Shown here in pieces: positions 35,322-45,149 of a stretch of DNA of 64,000 nt (the stretch's first letter is position 1; each line of letters opens with the position of its first letter). The notes below the pieces were generated by a model. The model had not been told where the DNA came from. It ran no database searches and worked only from the letters and a program-made list of their open reading frames with translations. Source of the DNA: Rhodoplanes sp963724735 (GTDB lineage: Bacteria; Pseudomonadota; Alphaproteobacteria; Rhizobiales; Xanthobacteraceae); contig CAVRVX010000019.1 of NCBI GenBank assembly GCA_963724735.1, positions 108,934 through 172,933 on the forward strand, read 5' to 3'. The position numbers and the translations under genes are program-made.

Positions 35322-36323
35322 ATGAGTGACGTATATTGGAATCCAATGATGGGACTGATTCAAGTGGCCACCGCCTTCATGGACGCCACGTCGGCGACGC
35401 CCGCGTGGCCGCCCAAATGTCTTTCGCTGGCCCTTCAGGGCGGCGGCTCGTTCGGAGCCTTCACCTGGGGCGTTCTCGATCGGCTGCTTGAGGAGCACGA
35501 CGTCAGATTCGATGCGATCAGCGGCTCGAGCGCGGGCGCGGTTAATGCCGTGCTTCTTGCCTCAGGCATGATCGAGGGCCGCGCGGAGGCCAAGGCGAAA
35601 CTCGCTCGATTCTGGAAATCGATGAGTGATTCGGCGTCGTTCCTGCCGATGACAGCCCTCGCATCAGCGACAATGGGCGGCGGGTTCAGCGATTTTGCGA
35701 GCACGCTGTCGCCCTATCAGTTCAATCCATTCGATCTCAACCCGTTGCGCGAGGCGCTCGCGGCGGAGATCGATTTCAAACGGCTGCGCGCGCAATCGCC
35801 GATGAAATTGCTGATCGCCGCAACGCGGGTGCGCGACGGGGAGTTACAAATATTTCGCGAGGCGGAATTAAGCGTCGAGACGGTACTAGCATCCTCCTGT
35901 CTGCCGCTCATCCACCGCACGATCGAGGTCGATAGCGAACCCTATTGGGATGGCGGCTACGTCGCCAATCCGCCGCTTATTCCACTGGTGCAGGCTTCGG
36001 ATGCTGCCAATATTCTCGTCGTACAGGTGACGCCGGCCAAGTCGGACCGGCTGCCAAAGACGCAGCGCGAAATCGTGAAGAGGCTCGACCAGATCAATTT
36101 TAACTCAACCCTCAACGCCGAGATCGAGGCGCTGAAGGTCGGGATGAGCGTGGGCGCGACGCCCAAGCTGCGCCGCCTGCACATCGACCGGATCTCTGCT
36201 CAGGACGAGTTCGAAGGGCTTGCGGACGAGAATGCGGCGAACCTCGGCTGGAGTTTTCTCGAGAGCCTGCGAGAGCGCGGCCGTAACGCGGCCGAAGCCT
36301 GGATCGCGCAACGGGCCGCCTGA
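35322..36323 (+). CDS. patatin-like phospholipase/esterase
   Basis: A 333-aa serine hydrolase of the patatin fold. LALQGGGSFGAFTWGVL is the oxyanion glycine motif, AISGSSAGAVNAVLL the nucleophile elbow (GSSAG) and YWDGGYVANPPL the catalytic Asp (DGG). These are all the elements of the Ser-Asp dyad. ATG 35322 (MSDVYWNPMM) was chosen; the frame upstream reads as spacer. The phasin 345 bp upstream on the same strand suggests a role in PHA granule or membrane lipid turnover, but that is inference. Confidence 0.9.
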   Translation: MSDVYWNPMMGLIQVATAFMDATSATPAWPPKCLSLALQGGGSFGAFTWGVLDRLLEEHDVRFDAISGSSAGAVNAVLLASGMIEGRAEAKAKLARFWKSMSDSASFLPMTALASATMGGGFSDFASTLSPYQFNPFDLNPLREALAAEIDFKRLRAQSPMKLLIAATRVRDGELQIFREAELSVETVLASSCLPLIHRTIEVDSEPYWDGGYVANPPLIPLVQASDAANILVVQVTPAKSDRLPKTQREIVKRLDQINFNSTLNAEIEALKVGMSVGATPKLRRLHIDRISAQDEFEGLADENAANLGWSFLESLRERGRNAAEAWIAQRAA

Positions 36324-36382
36324 CGCACCCAAGGTGCCAGCTTGCAGCGCCTTAGGGCAGGCGTTTGAGGGTTGCCCTCCGG

Positions 36383-36610
36383 TCACGACCGCGGGGATGA
36401 CTGGCCACGTTTGTGTTTCGCGAGCAGCTCTCGTAGGTAATCCATCCCGGCGGGCGTAAAGGCGATGGTCTGTTGGTCGTCCGTATCGTAGATCCACAGC
36501 GACCGCCCTCCGGCTCCATGTCCGTGGCCGTGCCCCACAATAGCGTCTCGTACTCGCCGAGGATTTCGGCGGCGCGGCGGATGGTGTACCAACTCCCGCC
36601 TCCATAGCGA
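36383..36610 (-). pseudogene. small hypothetical protein, frameshifted
   Basis: Two frames combine to YGGGSWYTIRRAAEILGEYE and, after a shift near 36505, SLWIYDTDDQQTIAFTPAGM with DYLRELLAKHKR. It looks like a short conserved protein of about 75 aa; no function is recognised. The open frames on the opposite strand look spurious. Confidence 0.4.
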
Positions 36611-36699
36611 TGCTCCGGCTCGTCGTCATGCCTCCCGGCGCGGTCGTCATCTTGCCCGTTCACACGACGTCGCTCTATGAGGCCGGCGGCAATCTGAAG

Positions 36700-36864
36700 A
36701 CCCTGTCACGACCAATCGCAATCGCCTCGTACATCAACTTCATGCCCGAAGATGAGGTCGATCGCGTCGAAGCTGCCTATGGCGGCAACTATCGGCGGCT
36801 TGCTGAGGTCAAGCGGCGGTATGATCCGCAGAACCTGTTCCGGATGAATCAGAACGTGATATAG
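36700..36864 (+). pseudogene. FAD-linked oxidase (berberine-bridge type), C-terminal fragment
   Basis: ASYINFMPEDEVDRVEAAYG and RRLAEVKRRYDPQNLFRMNQ are the BBE C-terminal domain (pattern YxNF ... YG xNY xRL xxxKxxYDPxNxF). The FAD domain is missing and the 5' part of the open frame (from 36610) is not related. Confidence 0.8.
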
Positions 36865-36880
36865 ACGCACGAATGCGTGA

Positions 36881-37360
36881 ATGGGTCCACAACTTCTTGA
36901 GCTTGGCGGCCCTCTATTCCATCGCGAGCGCGACCGCACCCATCTCACCGAACTCGGTCGGACGGTTTTCGACCAAACAAAGATGGCCAAGCAGCTTTCG
37001 CAGGAACTGGCGCAAGGTCGGAAGTCGATTTTGAGGCTCGGCATCATGAGCACGATATCTCCCGACGAGATCGTGGACCTTATTGCCAGCCTTCGAGAGC
37101 GTCATCCCGGCTTGGATTTAAAGCTCTGCGACGCAAATGCGAGCGAACTGCGCGCGAAGTTGTTGGCTGGTGATCTTGACGTCGTTATCTACGCTCTGCC
37201 GGGCGAAGAGCCTGACGAGGGCATTCATAAAATTCCTCTGTTTCGCGAGAAACGCGCGGGCGTTCCCAGTCAAAGAGCTCGATGGAGAATACTATATTCA
37301 TCGCATGAATTGCGAATTCGCGGGCTATGCGGACAACATTCTCCGAGAGCAGAGCCGCGC
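36881..37360 (+). pseudogene. LysR-family regulator, internal fragment
   Basis: LELGGPLFHRERDRTHLTEL is the end of the LysR HTH, and LRLGIMSTISPDEIVDLIAS to DLDVVIYALPGEEPDEGIHK is the substrate domain. After KIPLFREK the frame shifts; FPVKELDGEYYIHRMNCEF continues in another. The recognition helices and the C-terminus are lost. Confidence 0.75.
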
Positions 37361-37809
37361 CCGGTGGCCGGATGCGGTCGATCGCCAAGTCGCGCAGGCC
37401 ATCGCGGCCGTTGTCCGGAAGGCGCGCGAGGAAGGCGAGCCCGCAGTAGCGGACCGGTTCGAGGCGGTCGGTCGGCTCTCGCCGCATTGGAGCAGCATCT
37501 AGAGCGCGCCCGCTGGCACCCGCGCCCAACGTCACCACATGCATGTGCGAGGCGGCGGCGTCCCTGACGCAAGGGGCGTCGCCGCGCCCCCCGCGTGCTG
37601 GGCCGCGGATGTACCGGCGAGCCGCAAGCGGGGAACCGGCTCGCAGCGAAATGCTTGTTCCAGTGAGAGGGGCGTGTCCCATCCGGCTTTTCGGTTCGCC
37701 TTCGTGACCGGGATGTGGGAACTCGGCTGCCTCGGTTGCGGGGGCAGCCTCTCCGTCGCACCTTCAAGAGGCTGAGAACGCTCGGGAGCAGCCGCCTATG
37801 GGAGTGTTA
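37361..37809. other. gene-free stretch
   Basis: No coding sequence was recognised; the open frames are high-GC artefacts. Confidence 0.35.
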
Positions 37810-38037
37810 ATGTTGACATGCCCGGTAACGGGCGATGACTTCTCCACTGGCATACACACCGACAAGCTCAGCTTCGAGAGCTTGCCTGATCCGGTCATGA
37901 AGGCGCTCTGCCCACACTGCGGCCAAATGCATCCGTGGCGAACCCGACAGGCCAAATGGGTCGAAAGCGTCCCACCGAACATTTCGGTCGAGGACCTGGA
38001 GATTGTCTCGGAACTCATGAACCGTGCGGCGCGGTGA
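37810..38037 (+). CDS. conserved small protein with CxxC-type metal motif
   Basis: A 75-aa protein, MLTCPVTGDDFSTGIHTDKL, LCPHCGQMHPWRTRQAKWVE. The Cys pair CPHC and the earlier Cys suggest a zinc knuckle. Short proteins of this type are common in Bradyrhizobium relatives and have no known role. ATG 37810 has GGGAG 5 bp upstream, better than the in-frame ATG 37798. Confidence 0.65.
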   Translation: MLTCPVTGDDFSTGIHTDKLSFESLPDPVMKALCPHCGQMHPWRTRQAKWVESVPPNISVEDLEIVSELMNRAAR

Positions 38038-38686
38038 GTTGCGATCTAATCTAAGCTGATCGCGAAACGAATTGGCGGTTCGCGGCGTTGTCCGGTTGGG
38101 AAAGGGAAGCACTGACCTTCCGCGGCGAGCCCCCGGGATAGCGCCCCACCTCCCCCCGAAACGCTAGCGCACCTTGGGGCTCGCTGCCGAGGGGCCATAG
38201 CACGAAGCGCCCTCTCGGTTTCATTCAGCTCGAACACCGCAGGAAATTGCGAAGCTAACAGCATCTCTTGGCGAGTTAAAAGGCGCTTGCCGGGACGATT
38301 GCTGCTTCGCCCTCGACACCGACCGTCACGCCGCGCTGCGTTGAACGGAAGATGTGTGCCATTTTCTGCCGTCAGCAGATGCAGTCACGGATCGGCTCAG
38401 GTCGTTTCGCTGGCGCTGCTGCAACTTCCGCATGCGGGCTCCATCGTTCGGTTCACATCCGCGTCGATGGATACAATCTCCTCGCCGCTCGCCCCATAGG
38501 ATCTGCACAATTGCTAACTCAATGCATCGTAACAAGAGAAGCGAGGCCATTTCGCGAAGTGCCCCGCGTTCTATTTGCCGCTTTCCGAGCGCTTCGGTTG
38601 AGCGAAGTGAAAATCCATCGCAGAGCTTCGCCAAGTCCCGGTGATAGGCTTGCTGGCGCTCAGCCCATCCTATCGAGGCACGCAGC
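38038..38686. other. gene-free stretch of 650 bp
   Basis: No coding sequence, RNA gene or repeat was recognised on either strand. Confidence 0.35.
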
Positions 38687-39010
38687 TCACGGCCCCGCGT
38701 GCGTCCGCTGGGAAAGCCCGATGGTGCGCCCGGGAAATCCCGCGGCATCGAAATAGCGCGTTTTTTCGACCTGCTGATAGTTCAGCTCCGTGGCGAGCCC
38801 GTGGGCGCCGGGCTGTGCCCGCAGGGTGTCGCTGGTGACCGTCGGCTCGGCGCCGCCCGGCAGCGCCTCCTCCATGACGCGCCCCATCAGCGAGCCGCGG
38901 AACGGGATTTTCAAATCCATGATCCGCGCGATCGTCTTGCCAACGTCCGCATTACTGACCGGTACGTGATCCACATAGCCACGCTTGAAGCTCGGTCCGA
39001 TCGCCGCATG
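38687..39010 (-). pseudogene. alkaline-phosphatase-superfamily protein, C-terminal fragment
   Basis: IGPSFKRGYVDHVPVSNADV, GKTIARIMDLKIPFRGSLMG and RVMEEALPGGAEPTV read as the end of an alkaline phosphatase/sulfatase-like enzyme, with 'DHVPVSNADVGKTIARI' the usual C-terminal metal-site region. The tail ends TRYFDAAGFPGRTIGLSQ. Everything upstream is missing. Confidence 0.6.
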
Positions 39011-39146
39011 AAGTTATGTGCCTCTAGTGAGTTTTCGGTTCCCCCCCTACGACCTACGGTCGTTCCCGCTCCCCTTCTTTTGCGGCAGGAACTGCTCGCG
39101 GGACCGATTTCAAGAGGCTGCCATCAAGTCGTGATATTCGGGTGCG

Positions 39147-39252
39147 CATCCTGAGTTCTGACGCGAGATGCAACACTCCCTGAGGTCTCGTATCCTGCAC
39201 GATACCAAATCGGCGGGGGGTGTTGCACCTCGCGTATCAGAAACTCAGATGA
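39147..39252. repeat. MITE-like 106-bp palindromic element
   Basis: CATCCTGAGTTCTGACGCGA followed by GATGCAACACTCCC (39147-39180) is matched, inverted, by 39215-39252 (GGGGGGTGTTGCACCTCGCG, then TATCAGAAACTCAGATGA). The arms differ by a few bases. The 34-bp centre holds a smaller inverted repeat (GTATC / GATAC). No ORF is present. It resembles the paired ends of an IS without its transposase. Confidence 0.6.
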
Positions 39253-40064
39253 CGAGAGAAATCCGCTTGCGCGAGCTTTGTCTGCAGGTCATGGGCCATA
39301 CGATCGCACCATCGCCAGGGCGATCCGCCTTCCGACGTCGACGATCTCGCGCGAACTGTTGCGCAGCCGGCTGCCCGGCGCACCAGAATAATCACCAGAT
39401 CATAGCAGCCTACTGAAACAACTGTCGGTCACCCGGCGCGCACTTCAGTGCACGCTGACGGTATGATCGAATTCCGCCGCCTCGCAGGCTGTCCGCGAGC
39501 ATGATGGGTGCGTCGGCCGCGTGCAAAGGCGCGAATAGCTGAAAGGCCAGAGCGCGATCCGGGCGCTTGCGGAAAAGCCCCCCCTCCACACAAGCGCCGC
39601 GCGAGATCGAGTCTCGACAACAACAGCCCGAGCGCCCGCAGGATGAACCCGAGAAGGCGCCGAGCGTGCGAACTGACCGTCCAAGGCTCGGTATGGCGAA
39701 GTGTGGAACCGCAAAACCTCCACTGACGAGCGGAATCATGAACTCGGCGGGATATGGAATTTTCAGTTGAGGGCTCGATCGTTGGCGCTCGGATTGGCAT
39801 GACTGCTGCAATGCACATTCGCGACAACGCCGGCATCACGCCGTTGTCGAACGACAGCTAGGACTTATTTTCCAACCCAAAGTCGGATTGCCGCGAGCTG
39901 GACTAGGCGAGGTAGCTGCTGCTGTCGTAGCGGGTCGCGATCCGGCGTTATCCTCCAGCCTCCCGGAGCAAGCGCTCCACCGCATTCCGCTCTCGGTAGA
40001 GGCCCCCTGGGCGTCCTTTCCGTCCGGGTGGCAGAGCCGGCCGACCTCGCCCCGCGTTCGCAGC
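39253..40064. other. gene-free or unrecognised stretch
   Basis: Open frames exist on both strands (for example 39410-39839, minus) but none shows a recognisable motif or start context. I would treat it as decayed sequence. Confidence 0.3.
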
Positions 40065-41254
40065 TCAGCCCAGCACCTCCCGGATGGCCCGCACGAAGAC
40101 CGGCAGCGCCCGCTCGACCATGGCGTCGGTCGCGGTCAGGCTGATCCGCAGTCGGCCCGGCAGCTCCGCGACGCTGCCCGGCAAGACCCAGATGTCCTCG
40201 GCGGCAAGCCGCGCCGCGAAGGCGGCATCGTCCGGCACCGGGGAGCGTGGGATGATGAAGAAGGTGCCCTCCGGGACCGGCACGTCGTAGCCGGCCACCC
40301 GCAGCCCCTCCACCATGCGGTCGCGCCGCCGCTGCAGGGCGGCGACGTCGATGCAGAGTCGCTCCAGGTCCGGCAGTGCGCGCTGCAGGGTCCGCCCGGC
40401 GAAGGCCCAGCCATGCGAGACCTGCGCCATGTCCACGGCCTCGCGCAGCGCGGCGCGATCGGCTCCGGCATGTCCGGGCCGAGCGCCAGCCAGCCCAGTC
40501 GCTCGCCGGGGGCGACCAGCGTCTTGCCGTAGGAGTAGGCGATGAGCGTGTGCGGGTAGCTCTCGGCCGGGCTGATGTGCGTGCGGTCGTCGAAAACGAG
40601 CCGTGCGTAGGGCTCGTCGGCGAGCAGGTAGACGACCTTGCCGTGGCGCTCCGAGGCGGCGGTGAGCACCCGAGCGAGCGCGTCGAGCTGGGCGCGGGGG
40701 TAGATCCGCCCCGTCGGGTTGTGCGGCGTGTTCACCACCACGACGCGCGTGCGCGGGCCGACCGCGGCGGCCATGGCCTCAAGGTCGAGGTCGAAGCTCC
40801 CGGGCGCCAGGTCCACCGGGACGGGCGTGCCCGCCGCGCCGCGGATCAGCGCGCGGTAGCTGAACCAGCCCGGGCGCGGGTAGAGCACCTCGTCGCCGAC
40901 ATCGAGCACCGCCAGCAGCGCTGCGGCGATCGCGCCGAAGCCCCCGGCGGTGATGGCGACGTCCGCCGGCTCGTAGGGCCGCCCGCGCGATTGGCGGAGC
41001 GAGCGGGCGACCGCCTCGCGCGCCGCCGGGTCGTATTTCTTGTAGGCGAACCAGTGGACGTCGCGCGGCTCGGCGTGGCGGATGAGCGCCTCGACCAGCC
41101 CGCGCAGCGGCGGCTCCTGGGGGTTGCCGAACACGAAGTCGCAGGCATCCGGGCCGAGGCCACGGTCCCCCACGATCCGCTGCGTGAAGGCCGTGACCGT
41201 GCGCCTCTCCTCGGCGAGGGCGAGCATCCGGCTCGACACCGTGGCAACTGGCAT
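40065..41254 (-). pseudogene. PLP-dependent aminotransferase class I/II, one-base deletion
   Basis: About 396 aa when joined. TAGGFGAIAAALLAVLDVGD (cofactor phosphate region), VVVNTPHNPTGRIYPRAQL (NPTG), LLADEPYARLVF (Asp/Tyr) and IAYSYGKTLVAPGERLGWLA (Schiff-base Lys) are all present. A missing G in GAGCCGGAT near 40470 shifts the frame; VDMAQVSHGWAFAGRTLQRA to the stop is in the next frame. ATG 41254 (MPVATVSSRM) is the likely start. Composition is even more GC-biased than its neighbours. An IS630 element starts 73 bp upstream. Confidence 0.82.
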
Positions 41255-41999
41255 GGCGCGTCCTCCCGTTTTCGTTGCGGCAGCCGTCGGCACCTTCGCC
41301 GTCCAGCCATCCCGCCGGGTTCGACGCTAGTGCTCCGCTCGCATCAGAGGATTCCCAAATCGGGGTAAGGATGCGAGTCTGCCTGTATGGGCAAGATCGA
41401 ACGCATCCAGGTTCCTCCTGAAGATCGGGAGCGGCTTGTGAGACTGGTGAAGGATCGCAACACGCCGCAGAAGATCGTGTGGCGGTCGCAGATCGTGCTT
41501 TCGGCCGGCGCGGGCATTGGTGCGGTCGAGGTGGCGAGGAGAGTGGGCAAGAGCGTGCTCACCGTGCGCCGCTGGCGGCGACGCTACGCGGCCAAGGGGG
41601 TGGACGGGGTGTTGAAGGACGCCACCCGCCCGCCCGGGCGCAAGCCGCTGACGGCGAGGAAAATCAAGCAAGTCGTGAACCTGACGCTCAACGAGAAGCC
41701 GCTGGACGCCACCCACTGGAGCGAACGCACGATGGCGGCGCGGGCTGGCATCGCGCCGTCGTCGGTGCACAAGATCTGGGCTGCGCACGGGCTCAAGCCG
41801 CATCTGACGAAAACCTTCAAGCTCTCGCGCGATCCGAACTTCGTCGCCAAGGTCGAGGAGATTGTCGGCCTCTACCTCAATCCGCCCGACAAGGCCCTGG
41901 TGCTGGCGGTCGATGAAAAGAGCCAAATCCAGGCCCTTGACCGCACCCAGCCGGGGCTGCCGATGAAGAAGGGCCGCTGCGGGACGATGACGCACGACT

Positions 42000-42324
42000 T
42001 GTATGGGAATGGTGATGTCAAGGGCTAATCTTGGCACTGTGCTCCTTTCCCGCATGTCGGTGACAGAGACGGTAGACGGGACGATCTGAGCGGCGCTCGC
42101 CAATTGGCGCGGAGCTTCGCGCCACATACTTGTATTCGGTAGATCCAAAGGATCTGAACCATGATGCAGTAATGCGCATCGGCGGCCGAGCTCCGGAGCG
42201 GTAGGCCCATTCTACAAGGCGGCATGGAAGCCATTCGTGCGTTCGGGTCACCACCACCTCGGATCGTCATCGGGCGCCAGCGACTTGAGGCGCCAGGCTC
42301 CGAAAATCGTTGTGTCTCGCCGGT
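42000..42324 (-). ncRNA. candidate bridge-RNA region of the IS110-family element
   Basis: A 325-bp non-coding end downstream of the transposase stop. In the IS1111-like branch of the family the bridge RNA is encoded on this side. I see no ORF, but I did not fold the sequence; the assignment is by position only. Confidence 0.3.
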
Positions 42325-43485
42325 TCAAACCGGACGCATCTCGACGCCGACCGGCGTTTGGCCAGTCGTCACGAAGCGCCATAATTCAATCAGAAGCTTG
42401 CGTGCCATGGCGACAATAAGCGACTTCCGCGTACCTTGACGGGCATCGACCGTCCGGGCGCGGTACCACTGGGCGAGAGCGCTTCCCTTCTGGAACATCA
42501 GAAAGCGCCATGCCAGTTGGATCATGCCGCGGCGAACTCGGGCATTGCCGGCCCTGGCAAGTCCTTTCTCCCGCCGCTTCGAGCCGCTCTCGTCCGGTGC
42601 TCCCGTCAGACCAGCGTAACGTGCCACCGCCCGTCGATCTCGCAAATTGCGAGAGAGAACCTCACGTACGAGCATATCCGCCGTCTCGATCCCGACGCCA
42701 ATGACCCGAGCGAGAAGACGCACCATCGCATGCGATTTCTCGTCCGGCGCCTGCTTCAGCCTTTCCAGACGAGCCGCCTCTATGTCCTTGATCTGGTCTT
42801 CAACAAAACGCAGCCGGGCCAAGTCACGGCCCATCTCGGCCAAGGCATTTGCGGGCAGCGGTGTGCCCTCCGGAGTGCGCAGTGTCGGGAGAAGAGCCGG
42901 TGCTCGCTGTAAGGTCGGCTTGAACGCGCGGATTCCGAGCCGCACCAGACAACTCTTCATCCGGTTGATAATTCGCGTCCGCTCGGCGACCAGGTTCTCG
43001 CGCTCTCGGTGCGGGCGTTTGGCATCTTCTTCCTCCATCGTCGGGATCGCCGCCATGCTGCAGTGATCAGCTTCCCCACGCAGCCAGCCGAGGAATGCCC
43101 GCTTCAGGAGTTCGGTGTCCAACCGATCAGTTTTCGCCCGCCGGTGCTCGCGCGATACAGCGACACTCGTTGGGTGGATGACATACGCTTCGATGTTGTG
43201 CCCCCGTAGCCAGCGGGCCAGCCAGAAGCCATCACGGCCAGCCTCGAACGTAACGGTGATTCGCTCGATATTGCGGCCTGCTCGGACTGCCTCGTCTCGC
43301 CATCGATGCAGGAGCCGCAGCAATGCATCTTCGTCGACTGCCAGTTTCTTCAGAGGATGGCGGTCCAATCCGGGTACTATCCCGGCGACGAGCCAGCTAG
43401 ATTGACTCATCTCGATGACCGCAATCAGCGTTGTGTCTTGACGGAATGCAGCGAGGGATCTGCTGAGGTCGTTCGGCTGTCGCAT
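42325..43485 (-). CDS. IS110-family transposase (DEDD recombinase)
   Basis: 386 aa from ATG 43485 (MRQPNDLSRS). The N-terminal RuvC-like DEDD domain shows IAVIEMSQSSWLVAGI, ITVTFEAGRDGFWLARWL (Glu) and EHRRAKTDRLDTELL (Asp residues). The C-terminal transposase_20 domain shows LARVIGVGIETADMLVREVL and AGLTGAPDESGSKRREKGLA with the conserved Ser region. It appears intact. Enzymes of this family are guided by a bridge RNA from the element's non-coding end; the 325 bp at 42000-42324 are the longest candidate. Confidence 0.92.
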   Translation of the reverse strand: MRQPNDLSRSLAAFRQDTTLIAVIEMSQSSWLVAGIVPGLDRHPLKKLAVDEDALLRLLHRWRDEAVRAGRNIERITVTFEAGRDGFWLARWLRGHNIEAYVIHPTSVAVSREHRRAKTDRLDTELLKRAFLGWLRGEADHCSMAAIPTMEEEDAKRPHRERENLVAERTRIINRMKSCLVRLGIRAFKPTLQRAPALLPTLRTPEGTPLPANALAEMGRDLARLRFVEDQIKDIEAARLERLKQAPDEKSHAMVRLLARVIGVGIETADMLVREVLSRNLRDRRAVARYAGLTGAPDESGSKRREKGLARAGNARVRRGMIQLAWRFLMFQKGSALAQWYRARTVDARQGTRKSLIVAMARKLLIELWRFVTTGQTPVGVEMRPV

Positions 43486-44019
43486 GGGGCACCTATGGTT
43501 TGTCATCACCGCGCCAAGGTGGCATGCCCTTGCCGCGCGCCCCATAGCATCTACAAGCGCAACGGCACCACGACCCTGTTCGCGGCTCTCAACATGCTCG
43601 ACGGCACCGTCATCGGCGAATGCATGCCTCGCCACCGGCATCGCGAGTTCCTCCGCTTCCTCAAGACCATCGACGAACGGACGCTGCCCAATCTCGACCT
43701 GCATCTCATCGTCGACAATTATGCCACCCACAAGACCCCCGCGGTGAAGCGCTGGCTAAAGCGGCATTCGCGCTTTCACCTGCACTTCACGCCCACTTCC
43801 GGCTCGTGGCTCAACATGGTCGAGCGGTTCTTTGCCGAGATCACCCGAAAGCGCATCCGCCGCGGCGTCTTCAAGAGCGTCGACGAATTGAAGCAAGCCA
43901 TCATGGACTATCTCGACAGCCACAACGGCAATCCCAAGCCCTACGTCTGGACTAAGACTGCCGCCGAAATCTTCAGTAAAGTCGCCCGTGCGAAACAAGC
44001 GTTAGAATCACAACACTAG

Positions 44020-44453
44020 CACTCGGCTGCGGTCCACGACGAGAACGCCTTTACCGCTGCGGCAGGAGTTGCGGCCGTTTGAAACACCGCTGGGAGATTT
44101 ACCAGACGGACTGCGATCGCTCGCATTCACTCAAAGGATGCGCGGATCGCCGGATTGCCGGGGAGACCGTCATAGGTCACGGTCGACGTCAGACCCGACT
44201 TCGGCGGCAATAGTCGGCACACAGGAGAGCGCGCCGGGCGGCCGCATCGTGCGCACCATCGGGATCGTGCGGGCGCGCCCGAGATCGGCTTGCAAAACTT
44301 TGTCTAAGCCACGCACATTGGGTGCGATGAGCCCCATATTGGAGCGATCCGAATTTTATCTTTCGACCTTTGCTAGTCCCGAATACGCGCCCGAAGAAAG
44401 TTGAGGTAGGCCTAACTATCTGTTGGCAAGCAGGGCTTGAGGAGGCGTAACGA
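44020..44453. other. gene-free stretch
   Basis: Nothing was recognised apart from the ribosome site GAGGAGG at about 44439-44445 for the next gene. Confidence 0.35.
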
Positions 44454-44702
44454 ATGCGCGTTGCGGCGGGGATTGTTGTTCTGGGCTGTCTTTCTTTCTT
44501 TGCGGCAGGCGTAGTGACCTCCCCCGAACGAACGACGGAGGTTACTGCGGGCGAGGTGTTGCAGAATCGGTGGCCTGCTGAAAACTTACGGGAGCCGACT
44601 TTGGGAGAACTCGTGCGCCTCGTTGACCTGACATCTGCGGACGTGAGCGATGCGGTCGAGCAGGCAATGCGGCGCGAGTTTCGACCCGCTTCTGCGATTT
44701 AG
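44454..44702 (+). CDS. small exported hypothetical protein
   Basis: An 82-aa protein with a cleavable-looking N-terminus (MRVAAGIVVLGCLSFFAAGV then VTSPERTT). The mature part is acidic, with LGELVRLVDLTSADVSDAVE. GAGGAGG lies 9 bp upstream of ATG 44454, so the start is well supported. No family is recognised; a periplasmic location is inferred. Confidence 0.6.
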   Translation: MRVAAGIVVLGCLSFFAAGVVTSPERTTEVTAGEVLQNRWPAENLREPTLGELVRLVDLTSADVSDAVEQAMRREFRPASAI

Positions 44703-44814
44703 AACAGGGAATTCTCTCGCCGAAGCACCTCGGCGCCCACATCGGCAATCATCGCCGTCCTGCACACCTGGGGTTCAGCCATGACCCATCACCCGCACGT
44801 GCATTCACACCCCG

Positions 44815-44930
44815 CTCGCCGAGCGAAAGGCCTTCGCGGCCTATTTGGCGCCGTTGCCCAACATCGAGTGGTACCGCTACTCAAAGCCCCCGGCCGACCC
44901 GAGACGGTGCTCGCTTATTTGTCGCGCCTC
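44815..44930 (+). pseudogene. IS91-family transposase, small internal fragment
   Basis: LAERKAFAAYLAPLPNIEWY and RYSKPP, then in another frame GPETVLAYLSR, match the 'LADPxAF ... EWVVYAKxPFGGPExVLAYLxRY' stretch of IS91 transposases. Only about 40 residues are left. Confidence 0.65.
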
Positions 44931-45149
44931 GGAATTCCGTTCCTGGCTGCTCCAGAGACGCGTTCGACAGGACTGCGTGCCTGGCACCCAGTTTGAGTCC
45001 TCTCGGCCCCACCACGCACTCGCCGCCCATCGGAGATTTCCTGGCTCGCGACGAATTGCGCCGAATTCCATTTCCATTGATGGTGTTGAGGCCGATGAGC
45101 AGCCATGGACTCAAGCGCTTGATGGCCTTCCTTGTCGGGCTTCAGACAT

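Larger units (their letters stand above)
42000..43550 (-). mobile_element. IS110-family element inserted at a CT core in the IS630 transposase
   Basis: The left junction is CGCACGA-CT (41998-41999) and the right junction is CT-ACAAGCGC (43551-43552). Removing 42000-43550 plus one CT restores the IS630 reading frame MTHDYKRNG exactly. There are no target duplication and no long terminal repeats, as usual for IS110. The transposase leaves 65 bp upstream and 325 bp downstream non-coding. Confidence 0.85.
41328..44019 (+). mobile_element. IS630-family element, interrupted by an IS110-family element
   Basis: CTAGTG at 41327-41332 and CACTAG at 44014-44019 are the inverted outer ends, each with TA in CTAG as expected for TA-targeting IS630 elements. 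Without the inner 1.55-kb insertion the element is about 1.14 kb, normal for IS630. Confidence 0.75.
41387..44019 (+). pseudogene. IS630-family transposase, split by IS110-type insertion
   Basis: The 5' part (41387-41997) has the HTH (VEVARRVGKSVLTVRRWRRR), the linker and the first catalytic Asp (LVLAVDEKSQIQALDR), ending in GTMTHD. The 3' part (43553-44019) continues YKRNGTTTLFAALNMLDGTV with DLHLIVDNYATHKTPAVKRW (second Asp) and WLNMVERFFAEITRKRIRRG (Glu), to TAG at the element end. Joined across the CT core, the frame is perfect and about 358 aa long. The insertion has inactivated it. Confidence 0.9.

Noticed and set aside
37798..37809. ATG 37798 as start of the small Cys protein
   Set aside because: The GGGAG ribosome site lies between 37798 and 37810 and fits ATG 37810.
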